A stretch of 64,000 nt of DNA, from the NCBI RefSeq assembly GCF_022458985.1, contig NC_061781.1, positions 5,068,501-5,132,500 of the forward strand, read 5' to 3'. Within the stretch, counting starts at the first letter, position 1, and every line of letters starts with the position of its first letter. This DNA is from Mugil cephalus. Its lineage: Eukaryota; Chordata; Actinopteri; Mugiliformes; Mugilidae. Below are positions 33,901-46,200 of the stretch, piece after piece. The notes under the pieces are model-generated. The model worked only from the letters and a program-made list of their open reading frames with translations. It was not told the DNA's origin and made no database searches. Both the position numbers and the translations under genes were made by a program.

Positions 33901-35175
33901 CAATCTAGAAAGTGATAATAAAAAAAATAAAATAAAGAAAAACGTCCAATCTTTTGACTGGTGTATCGATTATCATTACATTACACTACACATATATTAT
34001 ACCTACGCGTTCCTGGAATGTGCATGTAGTTCTTGTTTAGTGTAAAGCCTTATGAGTAAGTATCATTTAGTGGTTATTTTCGGGGGAATTCACTTTGTCA
34101 AAAACATTTTTATAGCCGGCTCGTCACTTCTACCCTCTCAAAAAGTGACTTTTTTTTTTTGGACTATCTAATCAACAGTTATCAGAGATGCAGGAAGCTG
34201 TTCATTAAAGAGTCACTAATTTTTCACAAATTTTAGAGCCATTTGTAGGGCCCCGTCACATACCTTGTTTGTTTAATGAGACATTTTACAGTTGAAAATA
34301 AAAGAAAAGTGCTTGAACTTACCATGTCCTGTTATTTTGATGAGAAGTGTTTTTTATTGGGTGAAATATACCCGACGTCAGTGATAATTACAGTGCTCTA
34401 GGGTTAAGAAGTCTTGTTATATCACATCTGACCTCTGTTTAATGATGTACCACATATTTATAACTAATTGAATTGAACTAATTACTTTGTGATGTAGAGA
34501 TTTGCCATTGCTTTCGACGGAAACACAAAGACGTTGAGGAGGTCATTTTAAATGTGCTAGCGTAGAATAGTTGGTTTTTGAATAAATGGAATCTGGCATC
34601 TGCCTCTAGACCCACGGATCCTTTCTGGATCTGGACACAGCTTGCGCTGAATGATAGTAGTCGATAGTACGGCTGGAACTTCGACTGAATGCCACAGACA
34701 GTTCAGCATGCATAGGTGGACAAAATGAATTTAACACCGAGTGTGTTCTTGCAGACCCTCAACCAGCAGGGCCACAACATTTTTTAGAAACAATTACCCC
34801 TAAAGGAAAAGACAGGCGCTAATTTCAGTGCTTTCTAAGTATCTATGGTGACTGGGTTGGATTATGGTCCACTCCTTCTATGCCAAGAAGAAATAAACCG
34901 TGCAGGTCTACAATCCTTTCACAGCCTTTAGATGAAATCATCCAGGGGAGAATGCATGTGTGCAGGCAGCAGGGAATGCAGGGACTTTTAGGCAATAAGA
35001 AGACAAAAGAAGACACATGGTAAAACAAACAAACAAACAAAAAACAGTGAAACTATCAAGCTGAAAAACGAGAAAAGAAAAGTGTGTGTCGATAATACTC
35101 ACATCCGCACGCAGTTGGTAACGCAACGCAGACGAGGAGGAGAGCGGTCACCGGGAAGGAAGGGTTTGACAACAT
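30988..35175 (-). CDS. Small single-pass type I membrane protein, 97 aa, unrecognised
   Basis: Two coding exons on the minus strand: 35175-35103 (ATG, 24 codons plus 1 nt, donor GGAT|GTGAGT) and 31208-30988 (acceptor TGTGTTCAG, stop TAG at 30990-30988). Translation: an N-terminal signal sequence (FPVTALLLVCVALPTAC, residues 7-23), a short lumenal stretch rich in Ser/Pro/Gly, a membrane helix about 48-69 (FGATIIIILTGIMSASAYLC), then a short tail with a Cys cluster (YVCAGCC, 71-77; possible palmitoylation) and an acidic end DPDKVEEQV that fits a class III PDZ ligand. A non-coding first exon ends at the donor AGAG|GTAAGT near 35418, and exon 2 begins at 35197 (TTGTTGCAG acceptor). The family was not recognised. 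The 3.9-kb intron could hide a further exon. Splice signals and membrane-protein grammar are strong. Confidence 0.65.
32881..33075. repeat. Compound (TA)n-rich tract
   Basis: Several blocks of (TA)n interrupted by short AATA/CATA units, with almost no G or C over about 190 bp. Confidence 0.9.
33213..33525. mobile_element. hAT-type MITE, family A (reverse-oriented copy, one end degraded)
   Basis: Begins CATAGACCGTGTAAATATGG, then GTGTCCCCACTTCCTTGCAT. Toward the other end it carries the reverse complement of the GAGCTCCCCCTGGTGAC block and of the TATAGGTCATAAGCTCCACC block. The far terminus is degraded and no target duplication was found. Confidence 0.75.
33696..33905 (+). mobile_element. Tc1 transposase scrap plus a repeat shared with 37540
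   Basis: TTTGGTCTGATGAGTCCAAA translates W-S-D-E-S-K, the first catalytic-Asp motif of Tc1-like transposases. The following GACACATGATGGTAGTGTGT and GTAATAGGTAGGAATGA, up to GAGATGTCTTGTCC, recur at 37540-37625. Only a small remnant is present. Confidence 0.55.
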
Positions 35176-35197
35176 TTTACAGCGTCTGGTCCTGAGT

Positions 35198-35660
35198 CTG
35201 CAACAAAAGAAAACGTGCGTCTGCTCCACTGTCTCCGTGCCACTGGATTAATGCACCCCGCTGATGAATCAGTCCACGCAAAACTCACTCTGTGCGGAAA
35301 CTGTCACCATTAAATCAGAGAGAATTATTGATGAGAGACTGTCTGACAAATCACCACGGAGCACCAGGCAGTCGAGAGGGGGGAGAAAAAAGAGCGAGCA
35401 TGGACAGAAAACTTACCTCTGCGTGGCTCATCCGCGTTACTTTCTTCTGAGAGGGCGATTACTTAAAGAGGAAAAACACTAACGGGGCAGGTTGTAAGTG
35501 TTCTGTGTGAGGTCCCGGTGTGAGCAGAAACACGCGCCGGACTTCGTTGCAGCGCGTCCGCGTTTCCACTTCCAGTCTCAAAGCAGGATCCATCCAGCAG
35601 GAGCTCTGGAGACCACTGTGTTGGATAAGTGTGGGTACAGAATGGAAGACGGGGAGTGGT
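35198..35660 (-). promoter_or_regulatory. Leader exon and promoter region of the small membrane-protein gene
   Basis: On the minus strand, sequence ending CCACGCAGAG just before GTAAGTTTTC (35417-35408 area) reads as a non-coding first exon, spliced to 35197. Sequence above it, to about 35660, is richer in CpG (for example GCGCGCCGG...GCAGCGCGTCCGCG, 35530-35565), consistent with a promoter. No TATA box is obvious. Confidence 0.45.
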
Positions 35661-35733
35661 TTCATGGCTAACCATGATTTTGCATCCAGGTCTGAATGAA
35701 ACTGGAAATAATGTTAATTATGCTCATCAAACT

Positions 35734-36183
35734 GCACTGACCAGACACCTTCCAAATATTGTGTAGGTCTCCCTTGTGCCTCCAAAACAATTGTGACTCA
35801 TCAGAGAATGGACTTCTTAGGGTGTCCTGTGGTGTCTGGAAACATGATGTTGACCTTTTGGTAGGTCTACTATGAGTTGAGGGATCATCCCACAGATACT
35901 TGATCAGTTTGGGATCTAGTGGATTGGTGTGGGCCAGGTCAACACCTCCAGGTGTTCTTCATGTTTTTGAGTTCTTCCTAAACCATTTGCGTGTGTGTCA
36001 GGCTGCATCGTGCTGGGGATGGATGCTGCCATCAAGGAGTGTCATTGCTATGGCAGGTGGGTGGTACATGTCTGTGTGACATCTATGTGAAAGTTTCCCA
36101 GCAGAACATTATATTGTTACAAGACGATGAATGTCATTCACTCCTCCTGTCAGTGGTTTTAATGCTGTGGCTGATCGGTGTAT
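35734..36183. mobile_element. DNA repeat family B, long copy
   Basis: Starts CACTGACCAGACACCTTCC and ends GGTTTTAATGCTGTGGCTGA then TCGGTGTA, inverted versions of each other (TACACCGATCAGCCAC-type ends). Shares GTCTCCCTTGTGCCTCC and GGAGTGTCATTGCT with 22642-22890. Non-coding and non-autonomous. Confidence 0.7.
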
Positions 36184-36744
36184 GTTTCCAACTAACAGCA
36201 CAGTGCACGGCAGCTACTTTTGTATTTCACATCATGGCAGGAGACTGAATTCATTCAAAGTATGGTTTTAATGCACCTGCTGCTTGTTGTTATAAACAAA
36301 CACCTAAGAGCTTCTATGAACGCTATAAATAAAAATGGCTTCTCAGTCATTTAGTCAACAAAATACAATAGATTTATTATGCATTGTAAAAGTACATCAT
36401 TGGCCTTAGTACTAACATTGGCCAAAATAACTTCTTGTATAAACACGGCCATCCACATGGCTCAGCATTCTCTCTTCCATAAAAGATCCCACCACATTTC
36501 AGAGGGATTGAAACCTCGGGCTTTTTAGCGCTGGTTCTAGGAACATTATTCTGTGCAACACTGTGTCCACTCTTTGAGATGGTGCAGAAGATTATACACA
36601 GTGGTCGTGTCCATGACAACAAGCGGTATCACTTAAGTCCTTTCACACACTTCAAAAACCATTAAACTAGCACAGCACAGCCTGGTCACAGATTTCAATA
36701 CTGGCCCTCATCATTGGCATCTGAATCCATTGAGAACATAAATG

Positions 36745-36895
36745 TAGACGTGTACATGTGGAGGTTCTCTGTCATCCAGGTCATGGTATGTCCAAAAAAG
36801 CAGTTTTTAAAAAAAGCAACTGGACTTGTTGAGTTTAGAGAAGATGTTTCTCCGCTGATCCGAGTAGCTTCTTCAGCACATGTACATGTTTCTTC
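36745..36895. repeat. Interspersed repeat fragment
   Basis: GGAGGTTCTCTGTCATCCAG, then GATGTTTCTCCGCTGATCCG and AGCTTCTTCAG. It resembles, in inverse, the fragment near 10955-11050. Partial copy. Confidence 0.4.
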
Positions 36896-37106
36896 ATGTG
36901 ACTGAGCTGTACTTTTACTTTAACTATGAAACTGAATCTTGCCCATCTTTTTTTGAGTGGATCACCTTTATCGATGGGCAGCATTTTAAAGTCTTTGCTG
37001 CTCCAAATAAAGATGGTGTTTAACTTGGTTGCAGAACACGTAAACCACACAGATGGATGGAAATGTGAGAGGACTGGGGGGGGGGGAAAATGGAAATGAG
37101 TGACTT

Positions 37107-37112
37107 TTTATT
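37107..37112 (-). terminator. Poly(A) signal of rrp1
   Basis: AATAAA on the minus strand, 98 nt after the rrp1 stop codon. It is the nearest canonical signal. Confidence 0.65.
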
Positions 37113-37209
37113 AAAACGCTGAGCCAATCAAAAAGGTTGATATGAGAGGAGCACAAAAACGTGTTTACAGAATTCACAAATAGCATCCGCAGTCAGTCAG
37201 CACAGGAGG

Positions 37210-40200
37210 CTAGAGGAGGTTCGATCGCCGGAGAGGCGTGCTCTTGAGAATACTGGAGCCGGTCTTCTTTTTGCTGTTGGGGGTCTTTTTGATGCGGGTG
37301 GAGAATGGTGTGGCCGGAGACTTCAAGACCCCAAACTTGGGTTTCTGCTCAGGGTCAAACGGCACTCGCGAGGACCCGTCCGGACTCACCATCAGGGTGC
37401 GGTCGGACTTCTTAAACTCTGTGCGGCACACAAAAGCACGACAGAATTATCATCACAATGTCTGATTCAGAACAAGACACTAGAGTAATGAGCTTTAATT
37501 AAAAACAGGTGCTCAAATAAGGCAGTGAATATTTTGATAATGACACATGATGGTGGTGTGTTCAGGGGTAATAGGTAGGAATGACTGTGCGTGTCATGGC
37601 AACAGTGAGATGTCTTGTCCGTCCGAGGTGTACAGACTGAAGAGAAATGGACGCAAATGAGTCTGTTTTTCTTCTGCTCCTTTGTTACCAACCACCATTA
37701 TCACCAGTCAGAGTCAGAACAGGTTTAGTTTAGTCTACTGAAGACAACAGCTATGCACTTTTCTTATATGTGGTGGGTGGTTAAGATTGATGGCTCACAG
37801 CCACAATGTTCTTGCTTCAAATCCATCCTTTCTGTGTGGAGTTTGCATGTTCTCCCTGTGTCTGTCTGGCTTCCTCCCACCGTTCAAAGACGTGCTTGTT
37901 AGGTTGATTGTTGATTCTAGATTGGCCATAAGTGTGAGTGTGAATGGTTGTCTGTCTGTGTTAGCCTGGAGACTGGAGGCCTGTCCAGGATGTACCCCGA
38001 CTCTCAGCCAATGACAGCTGGGACAGGCTCCAGTCTCCCAACAACCCTCCAGAGGACAAGTAGTTACAGAGAATGAATGAATGAATGGTTGCATGGCTTT
38101 ATAACGTCGTCCTGATGGCAGCAGTTCAAACATCATTCATTATATTCTTTCAGAATTATCATTTCATATTTGATGTCGTTTCATGAACCCCAACGCATTA
38201 AGATTTAAGCAAGCATGTTTGGAAATGAAGCACCAGTAGTGAAGTATTGTGGAAATGCAAAGTAAGAAAGTACTGCAGAAAACGTCCACCTAAAATATCA
38301 AATATATATTTAGTATCCGCATTCCTAGGAATTTTCTAGATTTCTGCATTAAAATGACCCAAACCTCATTCTGAAATTAGACAAAAAATGGCAACCGTAC
38401 AATAGTAACTGAAATATTATACTTGTGCGTTCATTTTAAGGCCATTCCCCAGTACAGAACAGCTTGGTGATGTTCCTCACATGAACTGCTTGCTTCAGGT
38501 CTTTCCACAACATGTCTATTGGATTAAGGTGAGGACTTTACAACACACCTCTTATTCTTTAACCATTCATTTGTGGAGCCGCTTGTGTTCTTGGGGTTGT
38601 TGTCTTGCTCAATGACCCAGATTCAGCTCACAGACAGACGTCCTGACATTTTCTTTTAGGATTTGCTGGTATAATTCATTGGTGTATCAGTGATAACAAG
38701 GCGTCCTGGTTTAGACAAAGCAAAACAGGTCCAAACCAGGACATTAGCAGCCCCACGTTTCACTGACAGGATGAGGATCTGATGCTGGAGTTCAGTGTTG
38801 TTTGGTCTCCAGACATGAGCCTTTTGCTCCTGATGGCGGATTCCTGAACATCAACATCAGCCAATGTGAGGGAGCAGCCATTAGCTTCTTAGAGGTTACC
38901 CTGCCATAATAGTCTGTGACCTCTCAGACTATTATGTGTCTTGCTAAAAGGCTGATGATCAAAGCAGCAAAAACGATTTTTTTTCTGAGCTCCTCAGAAA
39001 GCTATTTTGTCCGTGCCATCATACACTTGCACAAACATGGGCTGTGAAGCTCAGACTGTGACGAATCCCTGGATTTTTAACAAAATAGGGCACTGAAGGA
39101 CACCTGAATTCTCAACAGATGGACACTAATTTGGCCTTGCATTCAATTTATAAACCTAGAGGTGAACATACGTTTGCAGCCCACAGATCGAATTTTCTTG
39201 AACAGACAGATACCAAAGCACATTATTTCTGTTTCTTTTGTATGATTGGGTTCTATTTCTCTTTTTTTAAGATTTCTGTGGTAATCTGCAGGTGTTCTTA
39301 GAGATTTAATTCCGATATGTAAAATCATCATCATGTGGGGAAAGCGAAAAATCATCTGCATAGTGGATGTACTTTTATTTATCTCAGTCAGTTGGACATG
39401 TCTGTCCAAGTGAAAGCTTTTTGCACCAAAGAAGCTCTGTGGAAGTGGGCGTGTCCCGTATCAAAGGGTGCAGACGAGATCGAGGAACACACATTTGAAT
39501 AGATTTCAAGAGTTAATTCACAAAACCTGCTCTTCTTTTCCGTAGAAATGGACTGTGGTTGATCTGAGGTACATTTGTAATTGCAACCATTATTTTCTAT
39601 TCTCTGTAATTACACTCTCATTTTGGATTCAGATATAATAATAAAAGGAGTAGTCATCATCTGCTGGTTCTTGGATCCTGTTAAATAATAGTCCTGACAT
39701 GAATACTCAAAGCTTAGAAAGTATAGTGACTATCAGCCTGGTGACAGAGTGATCTTGTGTTCCTCCCACTGCTTGTGATGTGGGTTCTGTGGGTTTCTGC
39801 AAAACAACCTACTACTCAGTATTAAAGTTAAAAAGATGGAAAGAAGGACTGCCATGTATCTAATGCTTGAATTTACAACAGGATTTAAAGAGGAACAACT
39901 GAAGTATATTTATTTTAATAATCAGTAGTATAATCATTGCTCATGTCAGCCTGTGAGGTTTTGCTGGTCCAGAGATCGATGGTTGTCATCTCTCTCCTCC
40001 AGCTGTGCTACAATCCTCTCTCGTTCCCTGTACAGACTGTAACTGAGTACCAGCACTTCTGTCATTTCTTCCCAGCTGGGCCTTTTTGTTCACATAGTAG
40101 GACTCTGGGAGGGTATAAACAGGAATCTTCAAGTTAATTTCAATAACTAAGACCTTCTCAATTTTTTAATACCTCACCGCCACTTCAAATTGTAACCATC

Positions 40201-43200
40201 TACATCAGTGACACCTACAATTTACCAGTTTTAGTTTATGATAAAGACTATAGACCACTATCATACTACTACGGATGTAACGATTACCAGTTTCATGATA
40301 AACTGCGGTAAAATTCCAGATGGTTAGTAAGACCATTTCAACGAAACATCGTTTGTGCCTTCATTTCCGCCCCCTACGTTCTGGCGCTCTCAGAGACAAT
40401 TTACGAAACCCATAGTAGTCCAGTTTTTATGTTACTGGTTGATAATTTCACATGCTTTTTCAATGTTTTTGGACTCAAATGCAAAATGTACCTCAAAAAT
40501 ACCCAAAAAATTTAAGGCATCATAAAGTCATGATAAGACTTTAATACTTTTTAAGGGTCTTAATTTCCCCAAATTTGAATTATCAACTTTTAATACTTTT
40601 CAAGACCCCACAGGTAACCTGACTGGAATATATGGCAGCTGAAGCTTCCTTTAGTTGTGGCTGTGGAGCTGGGTTGGTCAATCATAAGAATCTAGTAGAG
40701 ATACACACTGCTCCCATTCCTATGCAAGCTGAACCAAAAACTAACTTACTAGTCATTTAGCCTGGAATCAGAAAGAAGGCTCATAGATTTGTTCTTGCTC
40801 CTAGTGCTGCGAGAACAAGAAAAAAAAGTTAATCTTGGCCCAGTAATTTATACTTCAATACAAACTCTAGGGAAGTCCTCACAGGGTCCCGCCACTGCAC
40901 AGAATGACGTACGCGTTAAGTATTGTGGAAGACGCGGGAGATGGACGGCGAGAGGCACTTATCTTATTATTTTTGAATAATAATAAAAATAATATCATGC
41001 TGTTCATTCATCCACCCACACACACAGTGCCCATCTCTACCCAGGACAGATTAGAGGACCCACAGTCAATATTAGCACCTGGGAGCTCACAGAACAATTT
41101 CTGCATTAGCCACGCCCACATCCAATTTCTGACCAATCACAGAATAGTAAGTGGACACTTGATGTGTCGAGGAGAAGCTCCAAGAACTCCCACTGAGAGA
41201 ACAAACTTCTTGTGGCACTGTGTTGGTCTGGCTCTGTGCCGTGATGTGCACTCACATATTTAGAGAGGAGGCGTACGTCACATTACTCCATAGAGTACGG
41301 CAGAGGGTCCAGAGCTACTCTACCAACACATGATTATGAACCAAGCTTTACGGTTTAACCACCAAAAAGGCAGAGGTTGGACACTGAGATAAATCCCCTA
41401 TACTTCAAAAAGTAGGAACAAGTGATTCCATCATAGTCTGGTGTTTGCTGTGAGGTCAAGTTTACAACTTAGTACAATTGTCAAACTGCATCCAGTTACT
41501 CACCTGCTGTTTTATTATTTCTGAGACCGAAGGTTACCTTCTTGGATTCTGATTTGGGAGTTTGAACTTTCTGTGGAGTAGAAACACATCACGTGGTTAC
41601 ATAGAGTATCAGTCATACATACACCTCATTATTATATTACTTTTGACCCTGTGATGCCTCATTCTTATTTCCAACTTTACCTTCTTGCCAGACAGCGGTG
41701 TGCTGGGGCTTTCCTTGGTCTTGCAAAAGAGCGGCGTAGGGACAGCGGTTTTGCTCTGAAAGGTGATGAAGCTGGACTCAGACTTCTGCGCGCTCATCGC
41801 CTTCTTTTGGGCCTTCTTAGTTTTCAAAGGTGTGGATATCTCTCCAACATCCTGAAACGGAAGCTTTAGAAGTTTAGAAGAAGTCCAGTAGGTCCCAGTC
41901 ACTCAACCAGTTCCACCTGATTAAATACTCACATTCACCAGTTTGGTTTTCTTGGGATTATCTTCGACTTGTGCGTGTCCGTTTACTGAAGCCCCCTCCA
42001 GCTCATCAGCCTCGAACTCAAACACTACAGGGATCTTCCTCTTCTTCTTAGCTGCTTTCCCAGAGGCTGGGACTACATCTCTTCCATCCAGTGGGAGCTC
42101 TGTGCTTGTGCTGCCCGCATCCTCCGATTTGATTTCGTTCGTCTTGGCCGTCGGCAGCTTTGTAGCATTCTTCGTCTTGTTCTTCTTCTTCTTCGCTGGT
42201 GTTGCCACGGTGTCCTCAGACACTTTCTCAGCCTCTGCCACTTGAGGGCTTTCCGCCTCTTCCACAGCTTTCTTACATTGTTTGAGATTCTTTTTCCTTT
42301 TCTTCACCAGCGGTGTTAGAAGACACTCATCTGCAGCGGTTGACTCCTCGGGCGTCTGATCCGTTTCCACTTCCTGCTTGCCCCTTTTCTTTGTCGTCTT
42401 TTTAAGAGGCTCAGAAACGTCGTGTTGCGCTGCCTCCGAGTTGATCTCTGTGCTAATGATATCTGCCTCTGTTTGATCGGCCGTGGTCTCAGGCAGTCCA
42501 TCTCCTCCGAGACTCTTCTTCTTAGCCTTCCTCTTCCTCTTCTTCTTGGCTGGGCTTGCAGCATCCGTCACGTTCTTGAGCGTAATGGTTGTGGCATCTT
42601 CTGCAGAATTCTCACACACTAACGATGCAGCGTCCATGTCTGAACTCACGCCATTAACCTGCATTTCCCCCTCCAGTCCACTTGTTGCCTTCTGGCGGTT
42701 CTTTTTCTTCTTGCCGGGAGTTTTAATATCGGCCTCAGTTGGTGAGAAATCTTGTGAGCAGTCCGGACCTCCTTTGGCGTCTTGAACCACAGTCTCTGCA
42801 TTTTCCTGTACTTTCTTCTTTTTGACTTTCTTTACACCATCTACTGTTGTGTCTGATTTTTCGTGGTTCTCGTTTTGCTTCTTCTCCTTTTTCTTCCCTG
42901 AAGACACAGATCAATTAATCATCAGACAGATATTGAACATTGCACTGTTAATGCGTTCTTCCAAATGAATATATATATATATACACACTATACATACATA
43001 TACATACACACACAACATCATGCTGAGGTCTTTTCCAGTTACCATGGCCACCGAGATGTGGTGTTCTCCATGAACCTGGTTTGTACATTAGCCTTGAACC
43101 CACAGACAGCCTACATACAACATATTTGTGTGCCGACATGTCTTGCTCTGTCATCACTTTACTGTATTTGACTAAATATGACATGTCTCTACTTTCTTCC

Positions 43201-46200
43201 ATTGGTCAAACTGACATTGCTGGGCTCGAGTGAATCTGCCCACACTTCCTCCAGACTCACCAGTGACAGTTGCAAAGAAACACCGGATTACACACTGGGC
43301 TCTCGCCACCCTATGAGGCTTTATCCCCTGGATGTGACTTAATGGTATTGTCCACTTTATATTTTTCATTACCACAACAACGTATTATACTCCTACTCAC
43401 TTTAAGCATTCATTAAATTTAAAGGAATTTTTTCTATTGCCTTTGATTCAGCAAATTAACATGGGGGTCTATGGCAACTGACTCCCCTCTGGGGGCTCTG
43501 GCGCGTACTCACTGGCTCCTACACAGAGACTGTCATTCATCGCTTGACATGTTTTTGCACCCTTCTGCATTTTCTACATTTCTGCATAAAAATGACTCCT
43601 AACACCAGCATACAGACCTCTAGGATTCCATCTGTTCTATGTGCATCTGTGTGCAAGTTCTGTCTTTGTATGAAAGGGAATATCTTTAGCAGGAAACAGG
43701 CCGGGGTACTATTAGCTGGGAGCCTAGGGAACTACAAACCGTCACACAGATGGCTGGAATGATAGTGATCAGCTGGTCTACAGCAGTAGTGATTGTCAAA
43801 TGGGGGTTGGGGGCTTTTTAAATGATGCGAAAAGCCTCAACAACATCAGCCAAAGCTGAAGCCAAGATGTGGAACCCTGCTCCTTTCTGCTGCTGTTGTG
43901 TTAGATGAGACCACTAATACTAGTACTAGTAGATAGTTAAATTATCCATCCATCTAAAATGGGAACAGATATTGAAGAAGGTTGTGGAACGGAGTACTTG
44001 GCTGACAAAATATTTCACAGAGGGTACATTACAACGGCAAAAATTTGAAAACTGCTGCTCTACAGTATAATGAGAACAGTTTGTGAATTTGAATTCTCTA
44101 CAAGGTGTGTAACACAACACTGGTTAATACCTCCAGGTGCATGATGAGTTGAGCACTTTACGCGTTTCATACGAAAAGTCTACATGCAAACATGGGGACT
44201 TTGAGACTGATGCAGCTGTCCATGAAGCTGAAAGCCTTATAGTAGAAGTAAGACTTGCAGGATTACTTCCTAAGTCTTTCAATTAAACTAAACCAACAGA
44301 GTTTTTAAGTGATCATAATAAAACGTGTATTCCCAGTCCTAGAGGGATCTGTGATATTAGCACTACCCTAAAAAAATATATATCAAGTCACATTTAACAT
44401 CTAAGCTCCTTTTAAAATTTTTCTTACAAATAGTTCTGTTACCTTTACTCGTCTGACCTGCTGACACCCCTTGCTCATCATCGTGACCTCGCCCTGGCTT
44501 TATCCTCTTCCTGGTGGCGAACATGTCATCGTCCTCATCTGTGGACACCTCCTCTTGATACTCGTCTTGGGGGAAGGAGCCTGAGAGGAGGAAATCCCAG
44601 AGAGACTCAAAACGAGGCCAGAGATCAACAACAATTGCTCCGTTTGTAGATATTAAGAGCAGAGAGAGAGGAAATGAGGCCCCTACCTTCACTGAGGTCA
44701 CGCAGCCTTGAGATTAAAAAAAAGGAGGGAAAGGAGAAATTAGTTTTTAAATCAAGCAGTTTGCTAACGCTGCAGTAAGAAATGGTCTACACATCTACAC
44801 GTGGGGTGTACTTAAAATGACAAGACTAGAGTCTATCAATAACCCAATGCTCAAATGCAGTTAGTTGAGTTTGTTCTGATGAACATGGCCGACGTTACTC
44901 TTGGATAGTTGTCAGAAAAGCCAGTCACTTCACTCCCGCAGCTGCTTTTAAATTTCCTGTAGCCTCTACTAGACACCCTGACCTGTTTTATCCTGCAATC
45001 CTCTCTGGTGTTAATTAGTCTCTTAAATTCAAGGACGTTGCGTAACATTTCATGTTTTAATTTGCTTTTCAGTGGAACGGCATGTCTTTTTTTTTTTTTT
45101 TTTTAAACGGGATGTGTAGACCTTTTCTATCCAAGTTATACCATTTTTATTATACAGAACACAAACACACACAGTAGCGTTCGAGCATCTACTTACACTT
45201 TGATGATTTTGTAGAGCCTCTTTCTGTTATGGCTCGGTGTGCTGCTTCGACTGGATAACTTGAACAGCTTGTCGGCCAGGGCTGCATAGTCGAACTACAA
45301 AACACGCGCCTCATTAGAAATTCATCACAGAGTCGTCTTATAAATTCATATTGTAAAACTGAACTGAACTGGATTCAGTCTCACAGGAACCACAGCAGCA
45401 CTATTGTTGAGTATGTCTGACTTATAGATGGAAGGCGATGTCATTCAGATCGATCCATTACAATAAAATAAGTAAGCATCTTAAAATGGAAACATATGGA
45501 AAAGATAAACAAGGTTCACCTGTAAGACTGGTCCAATGTCATCACTTGGCACGTCTTCGTCTTCAGGCTCACTGCAGTCGGCATCGTCATCCTCATCCTC
45601 ATCCTCATCTAGGTCATCGTCTTCTTCTCTCTTTGATCTTTTGTCTGAAAAGTAATTAACGAGCACTATAGATCCTTTCACAGCAAATGGTTGGGCTCAT
45701 CTGAGACAAATACAGGCCTTTTAATGGTGTCAGCCAGCGGGTTCATTATGACAATTAAAGGAAATGAGCAATTTAATCTCTGCTCACTAGCCCTTCTATT
45801 AACTTTGATGAAAAGCACTTCTACTCATGTAACAGATCCTCTGAGCAAATAGTAACTCATCAGTCTCTTGCATTATCTTACAAATAAGGATGGATTGTGT
45901 AATGTACGTCCATGTATGACCACAGACTGTATAAATATGGACGATGTGTCCCCACTTCCTTTTTTTGGCCGAGTTCTGTAGCAGAAACAGCACCACCCAA
46001 AGGCCTGAGATGTGCACTACAGCCTTTCAACGACTGGATGTAGTTGTTGGCGTTGTTTCACGCCGATGCTGGATTACCAGACAGAGTAGCATCAAGACGT
46101 AAACCCTCTGCCAGAGCTTTCCACTGACAGGAAAGCATGTGAAAGCCTGTAAAACCGCTGAGACATACCATTCATCTTCTTTCCTCTTCCTCCCCCGTTG

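Larger units (their letters stand above)
31209..35102. other. Intron of the small membrane-protein gene
   Basis: It contains an A/T-only microsatellite tract (32881-33075), a partial MITE of family A (33213-33525), a Tc1-transposase scrap (33700-33740) and a repeat (33760-33905) shared with 37540-37625. No further exon was identified. Confidence 0.5.

Noticed and set aside
41943-42785. Long open frames on the plus strand opposite rrp1 exon 13 (100 and 100 aa)
   Set aside because: They are antisense shadows of the AAG/GAA-rich coding exon on the minus strand, giving Ser/Phe/Leu-rich nonsense with no splice context.
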